A DNA stretch of 64,000 bases from Planotetraspora phitsanulokensis (GTDB lineage: Bacteria; Actinomycetota; Actinomycetes; Streptosporangiales; Streptosporangiaceae). The stretch's first letter is position 1. Each line of letters starts with the position of its first letter. Shown here piece by piece: positions 18,124-28,928 of the stretch. A program made the position numbers and the translations under genes. Location: contig NZ_BOOP01000039.1 in NCBI RefSeq assembly GCF_016863295.1, positions 22,813-86,812 on the forward strand. Direction: 5' to 3'. The notes below the pieces were generated by a model, which did not search any database, was not told where the DNA came from, and was given only the letters and a program-made list of their open reading frames with translations.

Positions 18124-19074
18124 ATGAGCACTGTGAACACCGCGAGCACCCCGTCGTCGGGCGACCGCCGTCCGGTGGCCGACCGCGTCGCCGGAGCCCC
18201 GATCTCCTGGGGCGTCTGCGAGGTCCCCGGATGGGGGTTCCAGCTCGACCCGGACACCGTGCTGCGCCAGATGCGCGAGCTCGGCCTGAGCGCCACCGAG
18301 TTCGGCCCTGACGGCTTCCTGCCCGACGAGCCCCAGGCCAAGGCGGAGACCCTGGCCGGCTACGGGCTCAAGGCCGTCGGGCAGTTCGTCCCCGTGATCC
18401 TGCACGACCCGGGCCACGACCCCCTCCCCGAGGTCGAGCGCGCGATGGAGGGGCTGGTCGCGGCTCAGGCCTCCACCGTCGTCATCGCTGCGGCCACCGG
18501 CCAGGAGGGTTACGACGACCGCCCGGTCCTGGACGACGCGGGCTGGTCGACCCTGCTGGGCAACCTCGACCGCATCACCGACGCGGCCGCCGCCCACGGG
18601 CTCGTGGCCACGCTGCACCCGCACGTCGGCACGATGATCGAGAGCGGCGAGGAGACCGAGCGGGTGCTCGCCGGCAGCCGCGTCGGCCTGTGCCTCGACA
18701 CCGGGCACCTGCTCATCGGCGGCGGCGACCCCGTCGGCATCGCCCAGCGCAACCCCGAGCGGATCGTCCACACGCACCTGAAGGACGTCCGGGTCGACTG
18801 GGCCAAGCGCGTGCAGTCCGGCGAGGTGACCTACACCGAGGCCGTGGCCGGCGGCATGTACGTCCCGCTCGGCGAGGGCGACGTCGACATCCGGGCCATC
18901 GTGACCGCGCTCGAGGGCAGTGGGTATGCAGGGTGGTACGTCCTCGAGCAGGACACCATCCTCGCCGGCGCGCCGGCCGGCGGGGGCGAGGGACCGGGCC
19001 CGGTGGCGGACGTGCGGGCGAGCATCGCGCACCTGCTCGCCGTGGCCGGCGACCCGAGCTCAGCGGAGGAATGA
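18124..19074 (+). CDS. TIM-barrel sugar isomerase/epimerase family, IolE-like inosose dehydratase candidate
   Basis: 316 residues. The opening GAPISWGVCEVPGWGFQLDPDTVLRQMRELGLSATEFGPDGFLP is characteristic of the actinobacterial IolE-like branch; metal-site motifs are TLHPHVGTMIES, CLDTGHLLIGGG, HTHLKDVRVDW and the terminal YVLEQD. IolE dehydrates scyllo-inosose to a cyclic dione. It begins 4 bases after the iolG stop and is followed 3 bases later by iolC, inside one operon. A second family member is at 23799, and the division of labour is unknown: one could be IolE and the other an epimerase such as IolI/IolH. Confidence 0.85.
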   Translation: MSTVNTASTPSSGDRRPVADRVAGAPISWGVCEVPGWGFQLDPDTVLRQMRELGLSATEFGPDGFLPDEPQAKAETLAGYGLKAVGQFVPVILHDPGHDPLPEVERAMEGLVAAQASTVVIAAATGQEGYDDRPVLDDAGWSTLLGNLDRITDAAAAHGLVATLHPHVGTMIESGEETERVLAGSRVGLCLDTGHLLIGGGDPVGIAQRNPERIVHTHLKDVRVDWAKRVQSGEVTYTEAVAGGMYVPLGEGDVDIRAIVTALEGSGYAGWYVLEQDTILAGAPAGGGEGPGPVADVRASIAHLLAVAGDPSSAEE

Positions 19075-19077
19075 CCG

Positions 19078-20043
19078 ATGGCCCCAGCGGCATACGATCT
19101 CGTGGCCATGGGCCGGGTCGGGGTGGACATCTACCCCCTCGACTCCGGCGTGGGCCTCGAGGACGTCGAACGCTTCGGGAAGTTCCTCGGCGGCAGCGCG
19201 ACCAACGTGAGCGTGGCCGCGGCCCGGTACGGACGCCGGTCCGCGATCATCACGCGTACCGGCCGGGACCCCTTCGGCCGGTACGTGCACCGGGCGCTTC
19301 GTGACTTCGGCGTCGACGACACGTTCGTCACGGAGGTCGACGGGCCGCCGACGCCGGTGACCTTCTGCGAGATCTTCCCCCCGGACGACTTCCCGCTGTA
19401 CTTCTACCGCTACCCCACCGCCCCCGACCTGATGATCGAGGCGGACGAACTCCCGCTCGACGCGATCCGTGAGGCGTCGGTCTACTGGTCCACCGTCACC
19501 GGCCTGTCGCAGGAGCCGTCGCGCGCCGCGCACTTCGCCGCCTGGGAGGCCCGCGGACGGCGGTCGCACACCGTCCTCGACCTCGACTACCGGCCGATGT
19601 TCTGGCCGGACCGCGCCGAGGCCTCGGCCCAGGTGGCCCGGGCGCTCGGCCACGTCACCGTGGCGGTGGGCAACCGCGAGGAATGCGAGGTCGCCGTCGG
19701 CGAGACCGAGCCGCACCGCGCGGCGGACGCCCTGCTCGAGCGCGGGGTCGAACTCGCGATCGTCAAGCAGGGCCCCAAGGGGGTGCTCGCCGCCACCGCC
19801 GACGAGCGCGTGGAGGTCCCCCCCTTCCCCGTCACGGTCGTCAACGGCCTCGGCGCCGGGGACGCCTTCGGCGGCGCGCTCGTCCACGGGCTGCTCAATG
19901 GGTGGGATCTGCATCGCATCCTGCAGTTCGCCAACGTGGCCGGCGCCATCGTCGCCTCGAAGCTCGAGTGCTCCAGCGCGATGCCGTACGAGGCCGAGGT
20001 CGAGGCCGTCCTCGCCGGCCAGGGACAGGAGGGGGGACGATGA
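19078..20043 (+). CDS. iolC: 5-dehydro-2-deoxygluconokinase (PfkB family)
   Basis: 321 residues, ribokinase/PfkB fold. DLVAMGRVGVDIYPLDSGVGLEDVERFGKFLGGSATNVSVAAARYG holds signature 1, and the anion-hole/catalytic signature 2 VVNGLGAGDAFGGALVHGLL is near residue 260 with the catalytic Asp. The opening and the PMFWPD segment match IolC, which phosphorylates 2-deoxy-5-keto-gluconate to DKGP. Its stop overlaps the next start (ATGA), so it is translationally coupled to the Cgl0159-type gene. Confidence 0.94.
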   Translation: MAPAAYDLVAMGRVGVDIYPLDSGVGLEDVERFGKFLGGSATNVSVAAARYGRRSAIITRTGRDPFGRYVHRALRDFGVDDTFVTEVDGPPTPVTFCEIFPPDDFPLYFYRYPTAPDLMIEADELPLDAIREASVYWSTVTGLSQEPSRAAHFAAWEARGRRSHTVLDLDYRPMFWPDRAEASAQVARALGHVTVAVGNREECEVAVGETEPHRAADALLERGVELAIVKQGPKGVLAATADERVEVPPFPVTVVNGLGAGDAFGGALVHGLLNGWDLHRILQFANVAGAIVASKLECSSAMPYEAEVEAVLAGQGQEGGR

Positions 20044-20939
20044 CCACGACGTCGAGCCGTGCGGGCATCGCCGAGTTGACCGAGATCCGGGTGCGCGAGC
20101 CCGGCCGGATCGCCGAGGGGTGGGCCGCCAGAAGCCGGCGCGAACTCGTGGGCGAGGACGGCCGGCTGCTCATCGTGGCCGCCGACCATCCGGCACGCGG
20201 CGCCCTCGGCGTCCGTGACGACCGCGGGGCGATGGCCTCGCGCAGCAACCTGCTGGAGCGTCTGGCCACCGCGCTGGCCCGCCCGGGCGTCGACGGCGTG
20301 CTCGGCACGCCGGACGTGCTCGACGACCTGCTGCTCATGGGCGCCCTGGAGGGCAAGGTCGCCATCGGGTCGATGAACCGGGGCGGTCTCCAGGGGTCGA
20401 TCTTCGAGTTCGACGACCGGTTCACCGCCTACACGGCCGGCGAGATCGCGGCCAGCGGCCTCGACGGCGGCAAGATGCTGACCCGAATCTGCTACGGCGA
20501 CCCCGGCACCGTCGCGACGCTCGAGGCGAGCGCCCGCGCGGTCACCGAGCTGGCCGAGCAGGGCGTGATGGCGATGGTCGAGCCCTTCCTGTCCGTCCGC
20601 CAGGACGGCCGCGTGCGGAACCTGCTCGACCCCGACTCGACCATCACCTCGATCCACATCGCGGCGGGTCTCGGCGCGACGAGCCGGCACACCTGGCTGA
20701 AGCTGCCGGTCGTCGACGAGCTGGAGCGGGTCATGGACGCGACCACGCTGCCGACGCTCCTTCTCGGCGGGGACCCGAGCGGGCACCCCGACGAGACGTA
20801 CGCCGCGTGGGGCCGCGCCCTGGACCTGCCGGCCGTGCGCGGGCTGGTCGTGGGGCGGGCGCTGCTGTTCCCCCCGGACGGCGACGTGGCCGCGGCGGTC
20901 GACATCGCCGCGGGTCTCGTGCACGGGACCAGGCCATGA
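20040..20939 (+). CDS. Cgl0159-family (beta/alpha)8 protein, likely DKGP aldolase of inositol breakdown
   Basis: 299 residues. LLIVAADHPARGALGVRDDRGAMASRSNLLERLATALARPGVDGVLGTPDVLDDLLLMGAL and GGKMLTRICYGDPGTVATLE, with later MAMVEPFLSVRQDGRVRN and LKLPVVDELERVM, identify the Cgl0159 family of TIM-barrel proteins related to class I aldolases; the Lys of LKLP is a plausible Schiff-base residue. No classical IolJ is present, and this gene is locked between iolC and iolB by ATGA overlaps on both sides. Splitting DKGP into DHAP and malonate semialdehyde is therefore the likely role (inference from pathway gap and position). Confidence 0.88.
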   Translation: MTTTSSRAGIAELTEIRVREPGRIAEGWAARSRRELVGEDGRLLIVAADHPARGALGVRDDRGAMASRSNLLERLATALARPGVDGVLGTPDVLDDLLLMGALEGKVAIGSMNRGGLQGSIFEFDDRFTAYTAGEIAASGLDGGKMLTRICYGDPGTVATLEASARAVTELAEQGVMAMVEPFLSVRQDGRVRNLLDPDSTITSIHIAAGLGATSRHTWLKLPVVDELERVMDATTLPTLLLGGDPSGHPDETYAAWGRALDLPAVRGLVVGRALLFPPDGDVAAAVDIAAGLVHGTRP

Positions 20940-21855
20940 GCGACAACGAACGCTGGGTGCGCCCGTTCGGCACGGCCGCCGCGGGCGAGTTCGAGGTCTC
21001 GATCGGCGACGGCCTCACCGGGTGGACGCACACGAGCCTGCGGGTCGCCACGCTCGGCCCGGGCGGCGGACTGACCGTGGACACCGGCGGCGACGAGATC
21101 CTCGTCGTGCCGTTGCGGGGAGGCCTCGAGGTCGAGGCCGTCGACCAGGCGGGTGAGCGCCACGAGGCGCGGCTCGCCGGGCGCGACAGCGTCTTCGCCG
21201 GTCCGACCGACGTGGCCTACGTCCCGCGCGGGGCGCGGCTCACCGTGCGCAACCCCGGCGCGGACCCCGTGAAGGTCGCGCTGTGCGGCGCGAAGGCGGC
21301 CAAGCGCGAGACGCCGCCGCCGTTCCGGCACGTGCCCGTCTCCGACGTCCCCGTCGAGCTCCGGGGAGCCGGCAGGGCCTCGCGAGAGGTGCGCAACTTC
21401 GGCGTCCCGCAGGTCCTCGACGCCGACTCGATCATCGCCTGCGAGGTCGTCACCCCGGCCGGCAACTGGAGCTCCTACCCGCCGCACAAGCACGACGAGG
21501 AGCGCGAGGGCGTCGAGACCGAGCTCGAGGAGATCTACTACTTCGAGGTCGGGATCGAGCCCGGCGGCCCGGCCCAGGGCGCCGATCCCGTCGGCTATCA
21601 GCGGGTCTACGGCACGGACGCGCGGCCCATCGACGTGCTCGCCGAGGTCCGCTCCGGCGACGTCGTCCTCGTGCCGCACGGATGGCACGGCCCGGCGATG
21701 GCGCCTCCGGGATACGACCTCTACTACCTCAACGTGATGGCCGGACCCGGCGCGACCCGGGCCTGGCTGATCTGCGACGACCCCGCGCACGGGTGGGTGC
21801 GGGAGTCGTGGGCCCAGCAGGACGTCGACCCCAGGCTTCCGATCGGAGGATTGCG

Positions 21856-21859
<4 letters not shown>
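20936..21859 (+). CDS. iolB: 5-deoxy-glucuronate isomerase
   Basis: 307 residues, bicupin. WVRPFGTAAAGEFEVSIGDGLTGWTHTSLRVATLGPGG, then VVTPAGNWSSYPPHKHDEEREGVETELEEIYYFEV with cupin metal ligands (HKHDE...E), and VVLVPHGWHGPAMAPPGYDLYYLNVMAGP. IolB isomerises 5-deoxy-glucuronate to 2-deoxy-5-keto-gluconate. Start and stop both overlap their neighbours by ATGA. Confidence 0.95.
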
Positions 21860-23798
<1,939 letters not shown>

Positions 23799-23802
<4 letters not shown>

Positions 23803-24608
23803 GCGGGCCCGCGAGAATCGGCAGCGCACCGGACAGCTGGGGCATCTGGTACGCCGACGACCCCCTGCAGACCCCCTGGGAGCGGTTCCTCGACGAGGTC
23901 GCCGCGGCCGGCTACACGCGCATCGAGCTGGGGCCGTACGGCTATCTGCCGACCGACCCCGCCCGGTTGCGCGACGAGCTCGACCGGCGCGGGCTGACGA
24001 TGACCGCGGGCACGATCTTCGAGCACCTGCACCGCGCGGACTCGTGGGACAGCACGTGGAGGGACGTCTCCGCGGCCGCCTCGCTGACCGCCGCCATGGG
24101 CGCCGAGCACCTCGTGGTCATCCCCGACTTCTGGCGCGACCCCCAGACCGGGGAGGTGATCGAGGACGCGCGGCTCACCGACGAGCAGTGGCCGGCGTAC
24201 GCCGCGCGGATCAACCGTCTCGCGCACCGGATCAGGGAGGAGTTCGGCCTGCGGATCCAGTTCCACCCGCACGCCGACACACACGTGGACACCCACGAGA
24301 ACGTCGAGCGGTTCCTCCGCGAGACGGACCCCGGCCTGGTGAGCCTGTGCCTGGACACCGGGCACATCGCCTACTGCGGCGGGGACAGCCTGAAGCTCAT
24401 CCGGGACCACCCCGACCGGATCGGCTACGTCCACCTCAAGCAGGTGGACCCCGGCGTCGTCGCCGACGTGCACGAGAAGGGCATCGGCTTCGGCGAGGCC
24501 GTGCGGATGGGAGCCATGTGCGAGCCGCCCGGCGGCGTGCCCGAGATGCCTTCCATCCTCGAAGCCCTGGCGGAACTCGACGCCGAGATCTTCGCCATCG
24601 TCGAGTAG
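23799..24608 (+). CDS. IolE-like TIM-barrel isomerase/epimerase, C terminus cut by an in-frame amber codon
   Basis: 269 residues to TAG at 24606. GSAPDSWGIWYADDPLQTPWERFLDEVAAAGYTRIELGPYGYLPTDPARL and FHPHADTHVDTHENVERF, CLDTGHIAYCGG and GYVHLKQVD place it in the sugar isomerase/epimerase family near IolE/IolH. The protein ends abruptly at FAIVE, but in the same frame after the TAG come DMYPCPADQPLPIAKRTLAYLRSCGPLR and a TGA at 24693-24695. That is the family's normal C terminus, usually read VEQDMYPC. The TAG thus replaces an expected CAG (C to T), removing 28 residues. The product may be weak or dead, or the TAG a sequencing error. Confidence 0.85.
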
Positions 24609-24789
24609 GACATGTACCCGTGCCCCGCCGACCAGCCCCTGCCCATCGCGAAGCGGACCCTGGCATACCTGCGGTCCTGCGGCCCGCTTCGCTGACCAGC
24701 CCCACATGAGGCACATCATCACGAACCAGTTCCACTAGTTCCGCAGTTCCGCCCCACCGCGGTGGCGGACGACGAAAGGCAGAACCAAG

Positions 24790-25782
24790 GTGATCCGTAC
24801 ATCTCGCATCTCCGTATTGGTGACCGGCACGTTAGCGGCGCTCGTCCTGGCCGCGTGCAGTTCCAGCGGAGGCAAGCAGCCCGCCGAGGCGAGTGGCGCC
24901 GCCCAGGCGGGGGTCGCCGACACCCCCCGGATGACGATCGCCCTCATCACCCACGCCGCCCCCGGCGACACCTTCTGGGACCTCGTGCGCAAGGGCGCCG
25001 AGGCCGCCGCGAAGAAGGACAACGTCGACCTGCAGTACCAGGCGGACCCGGACGGCGCGAACCAGGCCAACCTCGTGCAGTCCACGATCGACAAGAAGGT
25101 CGACGGCATCGCGGTCACCCTGGCCAAGCCCGACGCGATGAAGGCCAACGTCGAGAAGGCCGTCCAGGGCGGCATCCCCGTCGTCGCGCTCAACGGCGGC
25201 ATCGAGGACTGGAAGGCCATGGGCGTCCAGGGCTACTTCGGCCAGGACGAGAAGATCGCCGGCGAGGCCGCCGGCGAGCGGCTCAAGACGGACGGCGCCA
25301 AGAAGGCGCTCTGCGTCATCCAGGAACAGGGCCACGTCGGCCTCGAGGCCCGGTGCGACGGCGCCAAGGCCACGTTCCCGGACACCGAGAAGATCTACGT
25401 CACGGGCACCGACATGCCGAGCGTCCAGGCGGCCATCACCTCCAAGCTTCAGCAGGACCCGGGCATCGACCGCGTCCTCACCCTCGGCGCCCCGTTCGCG
25501 CTGACCGCCGTCAAGTCGGTCAAGGACGCCAGCAGCTCGGCCAAGGTCGTCACCTTCGACACCAACAAGGACCTCGTCACCGCCATCAAGAACGGCGAGG
25601 TCGAGTGGGCGGTCGACCAGCAGCCCTACCTCCAGGGCTACCTCGCGGTCGACAGCCTGTGGCTCTACAAGGTCAACGGCAACACCATCGGCGGCGGCCA
25701 GGCGACCCTGACCGGCCCCGCGTTCATCGACAAGACCAACGTCGCCAACGTCGAGAAGTTCGCCGCCAACGGCACGAGGTGA
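24790..25782 (+). CDS. Sugar ABC transporter substrate-binding lipoprotein (inositol-type)
   Basis: 330 residues from GTG 24790. Lipoprotein signal: RTSRISVLVTGTLAALVLAAC with the lipobox LAAC and Cys22, followed by a Ser/Gly linker. The body is a periplasmic-binding type 1 domain (RMTIALITHAAPGDTFWDLVRKGAEAAAKKDNVDLQYQADPDGANQANLVQSTIDKKVDGIAVTLAKPDAM). It binds a sugar outside the membrane for the permease encoded next. The 94 bases after the amber-truncated gene contain three AGTTCC direct repeats (24728-24750) and a 12-bp palindrome CCACCGCGGTGG (24754-24765), so a separate promoter is possible. Confidence 0.93.
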   Translation: MIRTSRISVLVTGTLAALVLAACSSSGGKQPAEASGAAQAGVADTPRMTIALITHAAPGDTFWDLVRKGAEAAAKKDNVDLQYQADPDGANQANLVQSTIDKKVDGIAVTLAKPDAMKANVEKAVQGGIPVVALNGGIEDWKAMGVQGYFGQDEKIAGEAAGERLKTDGAKKALCVIQEQGHVGLEARCDGAKATFPDTEKIYVTGTDMPSVQAAITSKLQQDPGIDRVLTLGAPFALTAVKSVKDASSSAKVVTFDTNKDLVTAIKNGEVEWAVDQQPYLQGYLAVDSLWLYKVNGNTIGGGQATLTGPAFIDKTNVANVEKFAANGTR

Positions 25783-25790
25783 TCTGACCA

Positions 25791-26846
25791 ATGACTGCTA
25801 CGGCAACGGAGCCGGGCAGGGCGGGGGCGGCCCGGGACGACCGGGTCGCCAGCCGTTCCCTGGCCGCCCGGCTGCTGAGCCGGCCCGAGGTGGGGTCGCT
25901 CATCGGCGCAATCGTGATCTTCCTGCTCTTCATGGCGGTGGCGGTTCCCTTCCGCAACATCGCCAACGTCGGGACGATCCTCTACGGGGCCTCGACCATC
26001 GGCATCATGGCCGTCCCCGTGGCGCTGCTCATGATCGGCGGCGAGTTCGACCTGTCCGCCGGCGTCGCGGCGACCACCTCCGGCCTGTCCGCCTCCCTCA
26101 TCGCCTGGAACCTGGGCCTCAACGTCTGGGTGGGCGTCGTCCTGGCGCTCGTCGTCTCCGTGGCCGTCGGCGCGTTCAACGGATGGCTGCTGTTCAAGAC
26201 CGGCCTGCCGAGCTTCCTCGTCACCCTCGGCACCTTCTTCATCCTGCAGGGCGTCAATCTCGGGGTCACGCGGCTGCTGACGGGCAACGTCGCCACCGCC
26301 GACATCAGCGACATGGACGGCTTCGGCAGCGCGCAGAAGGTCTTCGGCTCCGAGTTCGCGCTCGGGCCGGTCACCGTGAAGATCACCGTCATCTACTGGA
26401 TCGTGCTCACCCTCGTCGCGGCCCACGTCCTGCTGCGCACCCGCGCGGGCAACTGGATCTTCGCGGTCGGCGGCGACGCCGCGGCGGCCCGGGCGGTCGG
26501 CGTCCCGGTCAAGGCGACGAAGATCGGCCTGTTCATGGCCGTGGGTTTCTGCGCCTGGCTGTCCGGCATGCACCTGCTCTTCCAGTTCAACACCGTGCAG
26601 TCGGGCGAGGGCGTCGGCAAGGAGTTCATCTTCATCATCGCCGCGGTGATCGGCGGCTGCCTGCTCACCGGCGGCTACGGCTCGGTGGTCGGCGCCTCGA
26701 TCGGCGCGCTGATCTTCGGCATGACCCAGCTCGGCATCAACTACGCCGGCTGGAACCCCGACTGGTTCAAGACGTTCCTCGGGGTGATGCTCGTACTCGC
26801 CACCGTCGTGAACGTGTACGTCAAGATGAAGGCGGACAGACGATGA
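25791..26846 (+). CDS. Sugar ABC transporter permease (RbsC/XylH type)
   Basis: 351 residues, about ten membrane segments. GTILYGASTIGIMAVPVALLMIGGEFDLSAGVAATTSGLSASLIAW is the conserved region of ribose-type permeases, and NWIFAVGGDAAAARAVGVPVKATKIGLFMAVGFCAWLSGM holds the EAA-like coupling loop. Starts 8 bases after the binding-protein stop and overlaps the ATPase gene by ATGA. Sits in the cytoplasmic membrane; substrate inferred as an inositol from gene context. Confidence 0.94.
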   Translation: MTATATEPGRAGAARDDRVASRSLAARLLSRPEVGSLIGAIVIFLLFMAVAVPFRNIANVGTILYGASTIGIMAVPVALLMIGGEFDLSAGVAATTSGLSASLIAWNLGLNVWVGVVLALVVSVAVGAFNGWLLFKTGLPSFLVTLGTFFILQGVNLGVTRLLTGNVATADISDMDGFGSAQKVFGSEFALGPVTVKITVIYWIVLTLVAAHVLLRTRAGNWIFAVGGDAAAARAVGVPVKATKIGLFMAVGFCAWLSGMHLLFQFNTVQSGEGVGKEFIFIIAAVIGGCLLTGGYGSVVGASIGALIFGMTQLGINYAGWNPDWFKTFLGVMLVLATVVNVYVKMKADRR

Positions 26847-27739
26847 GCTCCGCGACCGTCGAGCGGCACGACGCCGCACCCTCCGACACCCCCATCCTCG
26901 CCCTCGACGGCGTGGGCAAGAGCTACGGCAACGTGCACGCGCTGCGCGGGGTCAGCCTCAAGGTCCGCCAGGGCGAGGTCACCTGCGTGCTCGGTGACAA
27001 CGGGGCGGGCAAGTCCACGCTGATCAAGATCATCTCCGGCCTGCACGAGCACACCGACGGCACGATGACGCTCGACGGCGCCGAGTGCCGCTTCCCGTCG
27101 CCGCGCGCGGCCCAGGCCAGCGGGATCGCGACCGTCTACCAGGACCTCGCGCTCGCCCCGCTGATGTCGGTCTGGCGGAACTTCTTCCTCGGCAACGAGC
27201 TGCGCAAGGGGCCGTTCCGCACGCTGGACATCGCCCGGATGAAACAGATCTGCGACGAGGAGCTGGCCAAGATGGGGATCATCATCCCCGATCTCGACCG
27301 GCCGGTGGGCGGGCTGTCCGGCGGCCAGCGCCAGTGCATCGCGATCGCCAGGGCCATCTACTTCGGGGCGAGGGTCATCATCCTCGACGAGCCGACGGCC
27401 GCGCTCGGGGTCAAGCAGTCGGGCGTCGTCCTGAGGTACATCGTCAAGGCCAGGGACGCGGGTCTCGGCGTCATCTTCATCACCCACAACCCGCACCACG
27501 CCCACCTCGTCGGGAACCACTTCGTGATCCTCAAGCTGGGCCGCGTCGTGCTCGACGCCCACCGCGACGAGCTCACGCTGGAGCAGCTCACGACGGAGAT
27601 GGCCGGCGGCGAGGAGCTCGCGGAGCTCAGCCACGAGCTGCGCGGGGTCGACCCGGGCAAGGTCGTCGCGCCCGCCGAGGTCGAGCACGGTCAGGTGGAG
27701 GCCCCCGCCCGCCCGGACGAGGAGGAACCGAGCGCATGA
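26843..27739 (+). CDS. Sugar ABC transporter ATP-binding protein (single nucleotide-binding domain)
   Basis: 298 residues. Walker A GDNGAGKST, Q-loop in ATVYQDLALAPLMSV, signature LSGGQRQ, Walker B VIILDEPTAAL, H-loop FITHNPHH. Ribose-type importers usually have a fused double ATPase of about 500 residues; this one has a single domain, so it probably works as a homodimer, as in the FrcA-like branch. The last 45 residues form an acidic tail (HGQVEAPARPDEEEPSA). Overlaps both neighbours by ATGA. Confidence 0.93.
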   Translation: MSSATVERHDAAPSDTPILALDGVGKSYGNVHALRGVSLKVRQGEVTCVLGDNGAGKSTLIKIISGLHEHTDGTMTLDGAECRFPSPRAAQASGIATVYQDLALAPLMSVWRNFFLGNELRKGPFRTLDIARMKQICDEELAKMGIIIPDLDRPVGGLSGGQRQCIAIARAIYFGARVIILDEPTAALGVKQSGVVLRYIVKARDAGLGVIFITHNPHHAHLVGNHFVILKLGRVVLDAHRDELTLEQLTTEMAGGEELAELSHELRGVDPGKVVAPAEVEHGQVEAPARPDEEEPSA

Positions 27740-28764
27740 GCGCGGCCCCGTTGCGGGTCGGGGTGGTCGGCGTCGGCGTGATGGGCGCCGACCACGCCGG
27801 GCGGCTCGCCCACCGCGTCGCCGGAGCGGACCTGGTCGCGGTGTCCGACCCGGATACCGCGAGGGCGGCCGAGCTGGCCGCCCGCTTCGACGGCGTTCGC
27901 GTCGTCGGCGACCCTCTCGACCTCATCGCCGACGAGCGCGTCGACGCCGTCCTCATCGCCTCGCCCGGCTCCGTCCACGAGGAGCAGGTCCTCGCCTGTG
28001 TCGAGCACGGCAAGCCCACGCTGTGCGAGAAGCCGCTGACGATGGACGGCGAGTCGTCGCTGCGCGTCGTCGAGGCGGAGCGGAAGGCCGGCCGCCCGCT
28101 CGTCCAGGTCGGCTTCATGCGGCGCTTCGACCCCGAATACGCCGAGATGAAGCGGCTGGTCGACTCCGGGGACCTCGGGCGGATCCTGCTCGTGCACAAC
28201 ACGCACCGCAACCTGAGGGCCGCGGACTCCTTCCGCTCGGAGATGATCGTCCGGGACTCGCTGGTCCACGAGGTGGACGTCTGCCGCTGGCTCTTCGGCG
28301 AAGAGATCGAGACGATCACCGTGCTCGCGCCGCGGCCGACGGGAGAGGCCGCCGAGGGGGTCCTCGACCCGCAGGTGGCGATCTTCCGGATGGCCGGCGG
28401 CGGCATGGCCACCAGCGAGGTCTTCGTCAACAGCCAGGTCGGCTACGAGGTGCGGTGCGAGGCGGTGGCCGAGCGGGGCAACGCCACGATCGGCCTCGGG
28501 CAGAGCGTGTTCGTCCGCCGCGCCGGCCAGTACGGCGGCCGCATCCCCGACGACTGGCGCGACCGCTTCGCCCGCGCGTACGACCTGGAGGTCCAGGCGT
28601 GGGTCGACGCGGCCCGCCGCGGGGAGGTCGCCGGGCCCACCTCGTGGGACGGGTACGCCGCGACCGCGGTGTGCACGGCGGGCATGGAGTCGCTCGCGAC
28701 CGGCAGGCCCGTCACGGTCGCCATGGCGGACCGGGCCGACGTCCTGGGCGGTGGTCGCGGGTGA
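27736..28764 (+). CDS. Gfo/Idh/MocA oxidoreductase (second inositol-dehydrogenase-like gene)
   Basis: 342 residues. NAD-binding VGVVGVGVMGADHAGRL, catalytic CEKPLTM near residue 100, GFMRRFDPEYAEMKRL, and the active-site IVRDSLVHEVDVCRWLFGEEIE with the DxxxH arrangement. Close to actinobacterial inositol dehydrogenases. Encoded in the transporter transcript and coupled to the ATPase by ATGA, so it likely oxidises the imported polyol. It lacks the SGGIFRD block of the first copy (it has SEMIVRD), so its substrate stereochemistry may differ. Confidence 0.88.
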   Translation: MSAAPLRVGVVGVGVMGADHAGRLAHRVAGADLVAVSDPDTARAAELAARFDGVRVVGDPLDLIADERVDAVLIASPGSVHEEQVLACVEHGKPTLCEKPLTMDGESSLRVVEAERKAGRPLVQVGFMRRFDPEYAEMKRLVDSGDLGRILLVHNTHRNLRAADSFRSEMIVRDSLVHEVDVCRWLFGEEIETITVLAPRPTGEAAEGVLDPQVAIFRMAGGGMATSEVFVNSQVGYEVRCEAVAERGNATIGLGQSVFVRRAGQYGGRIPDDWRDRFARAYDLEVQAWVDAARRGEVAGPTSWDGYAATAVCTAGMESLATGRPVTVAMADRADVLGGGRG

Positions 28765-28844
28765 GCGCCGCCCTCGATCCGCGCGTCTCCCGGCAGACGT
28801 CCCACTTCGCGCGCGGCGCCGTCCGCGATCACCGCGGCCCGTAG
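28761..28844 (+). CDS. Possible 27-residue coupled peptide
   Basis: GTG at 28761 overlaps the stop of the dehydrogenase (GTGA), and the frame runs 27 codons to TAG at 28842: SAALDPRVSRQTSHFARGAV is the central part. The overlap style is identical to real junctions in this operon, and the peptide is Arg-rich. I do not recognise a family. It could be the stub of a longer lost gene, because 84 bases of non-coding sequence follow before mmsA. Confidence 0.3.
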   Translation: MSAALDPRVSRQTSHFARGAVRDHRGP

Positions 28845-28928
28845 GCCGCGCACCGACTTCGAATCCCCCCGGCCCGCAGCAGCACCGACCATCGGCGCAC
28901 CGCCGACCGACCAGCACGCAGAAAGATC

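Noticed and set aside
19587..20924. Long antisense frame opposite iolC and the Cgl0159-type gene
   Set aside because: Mirror of the codon bias of the genuine genes; no recognisable domain.
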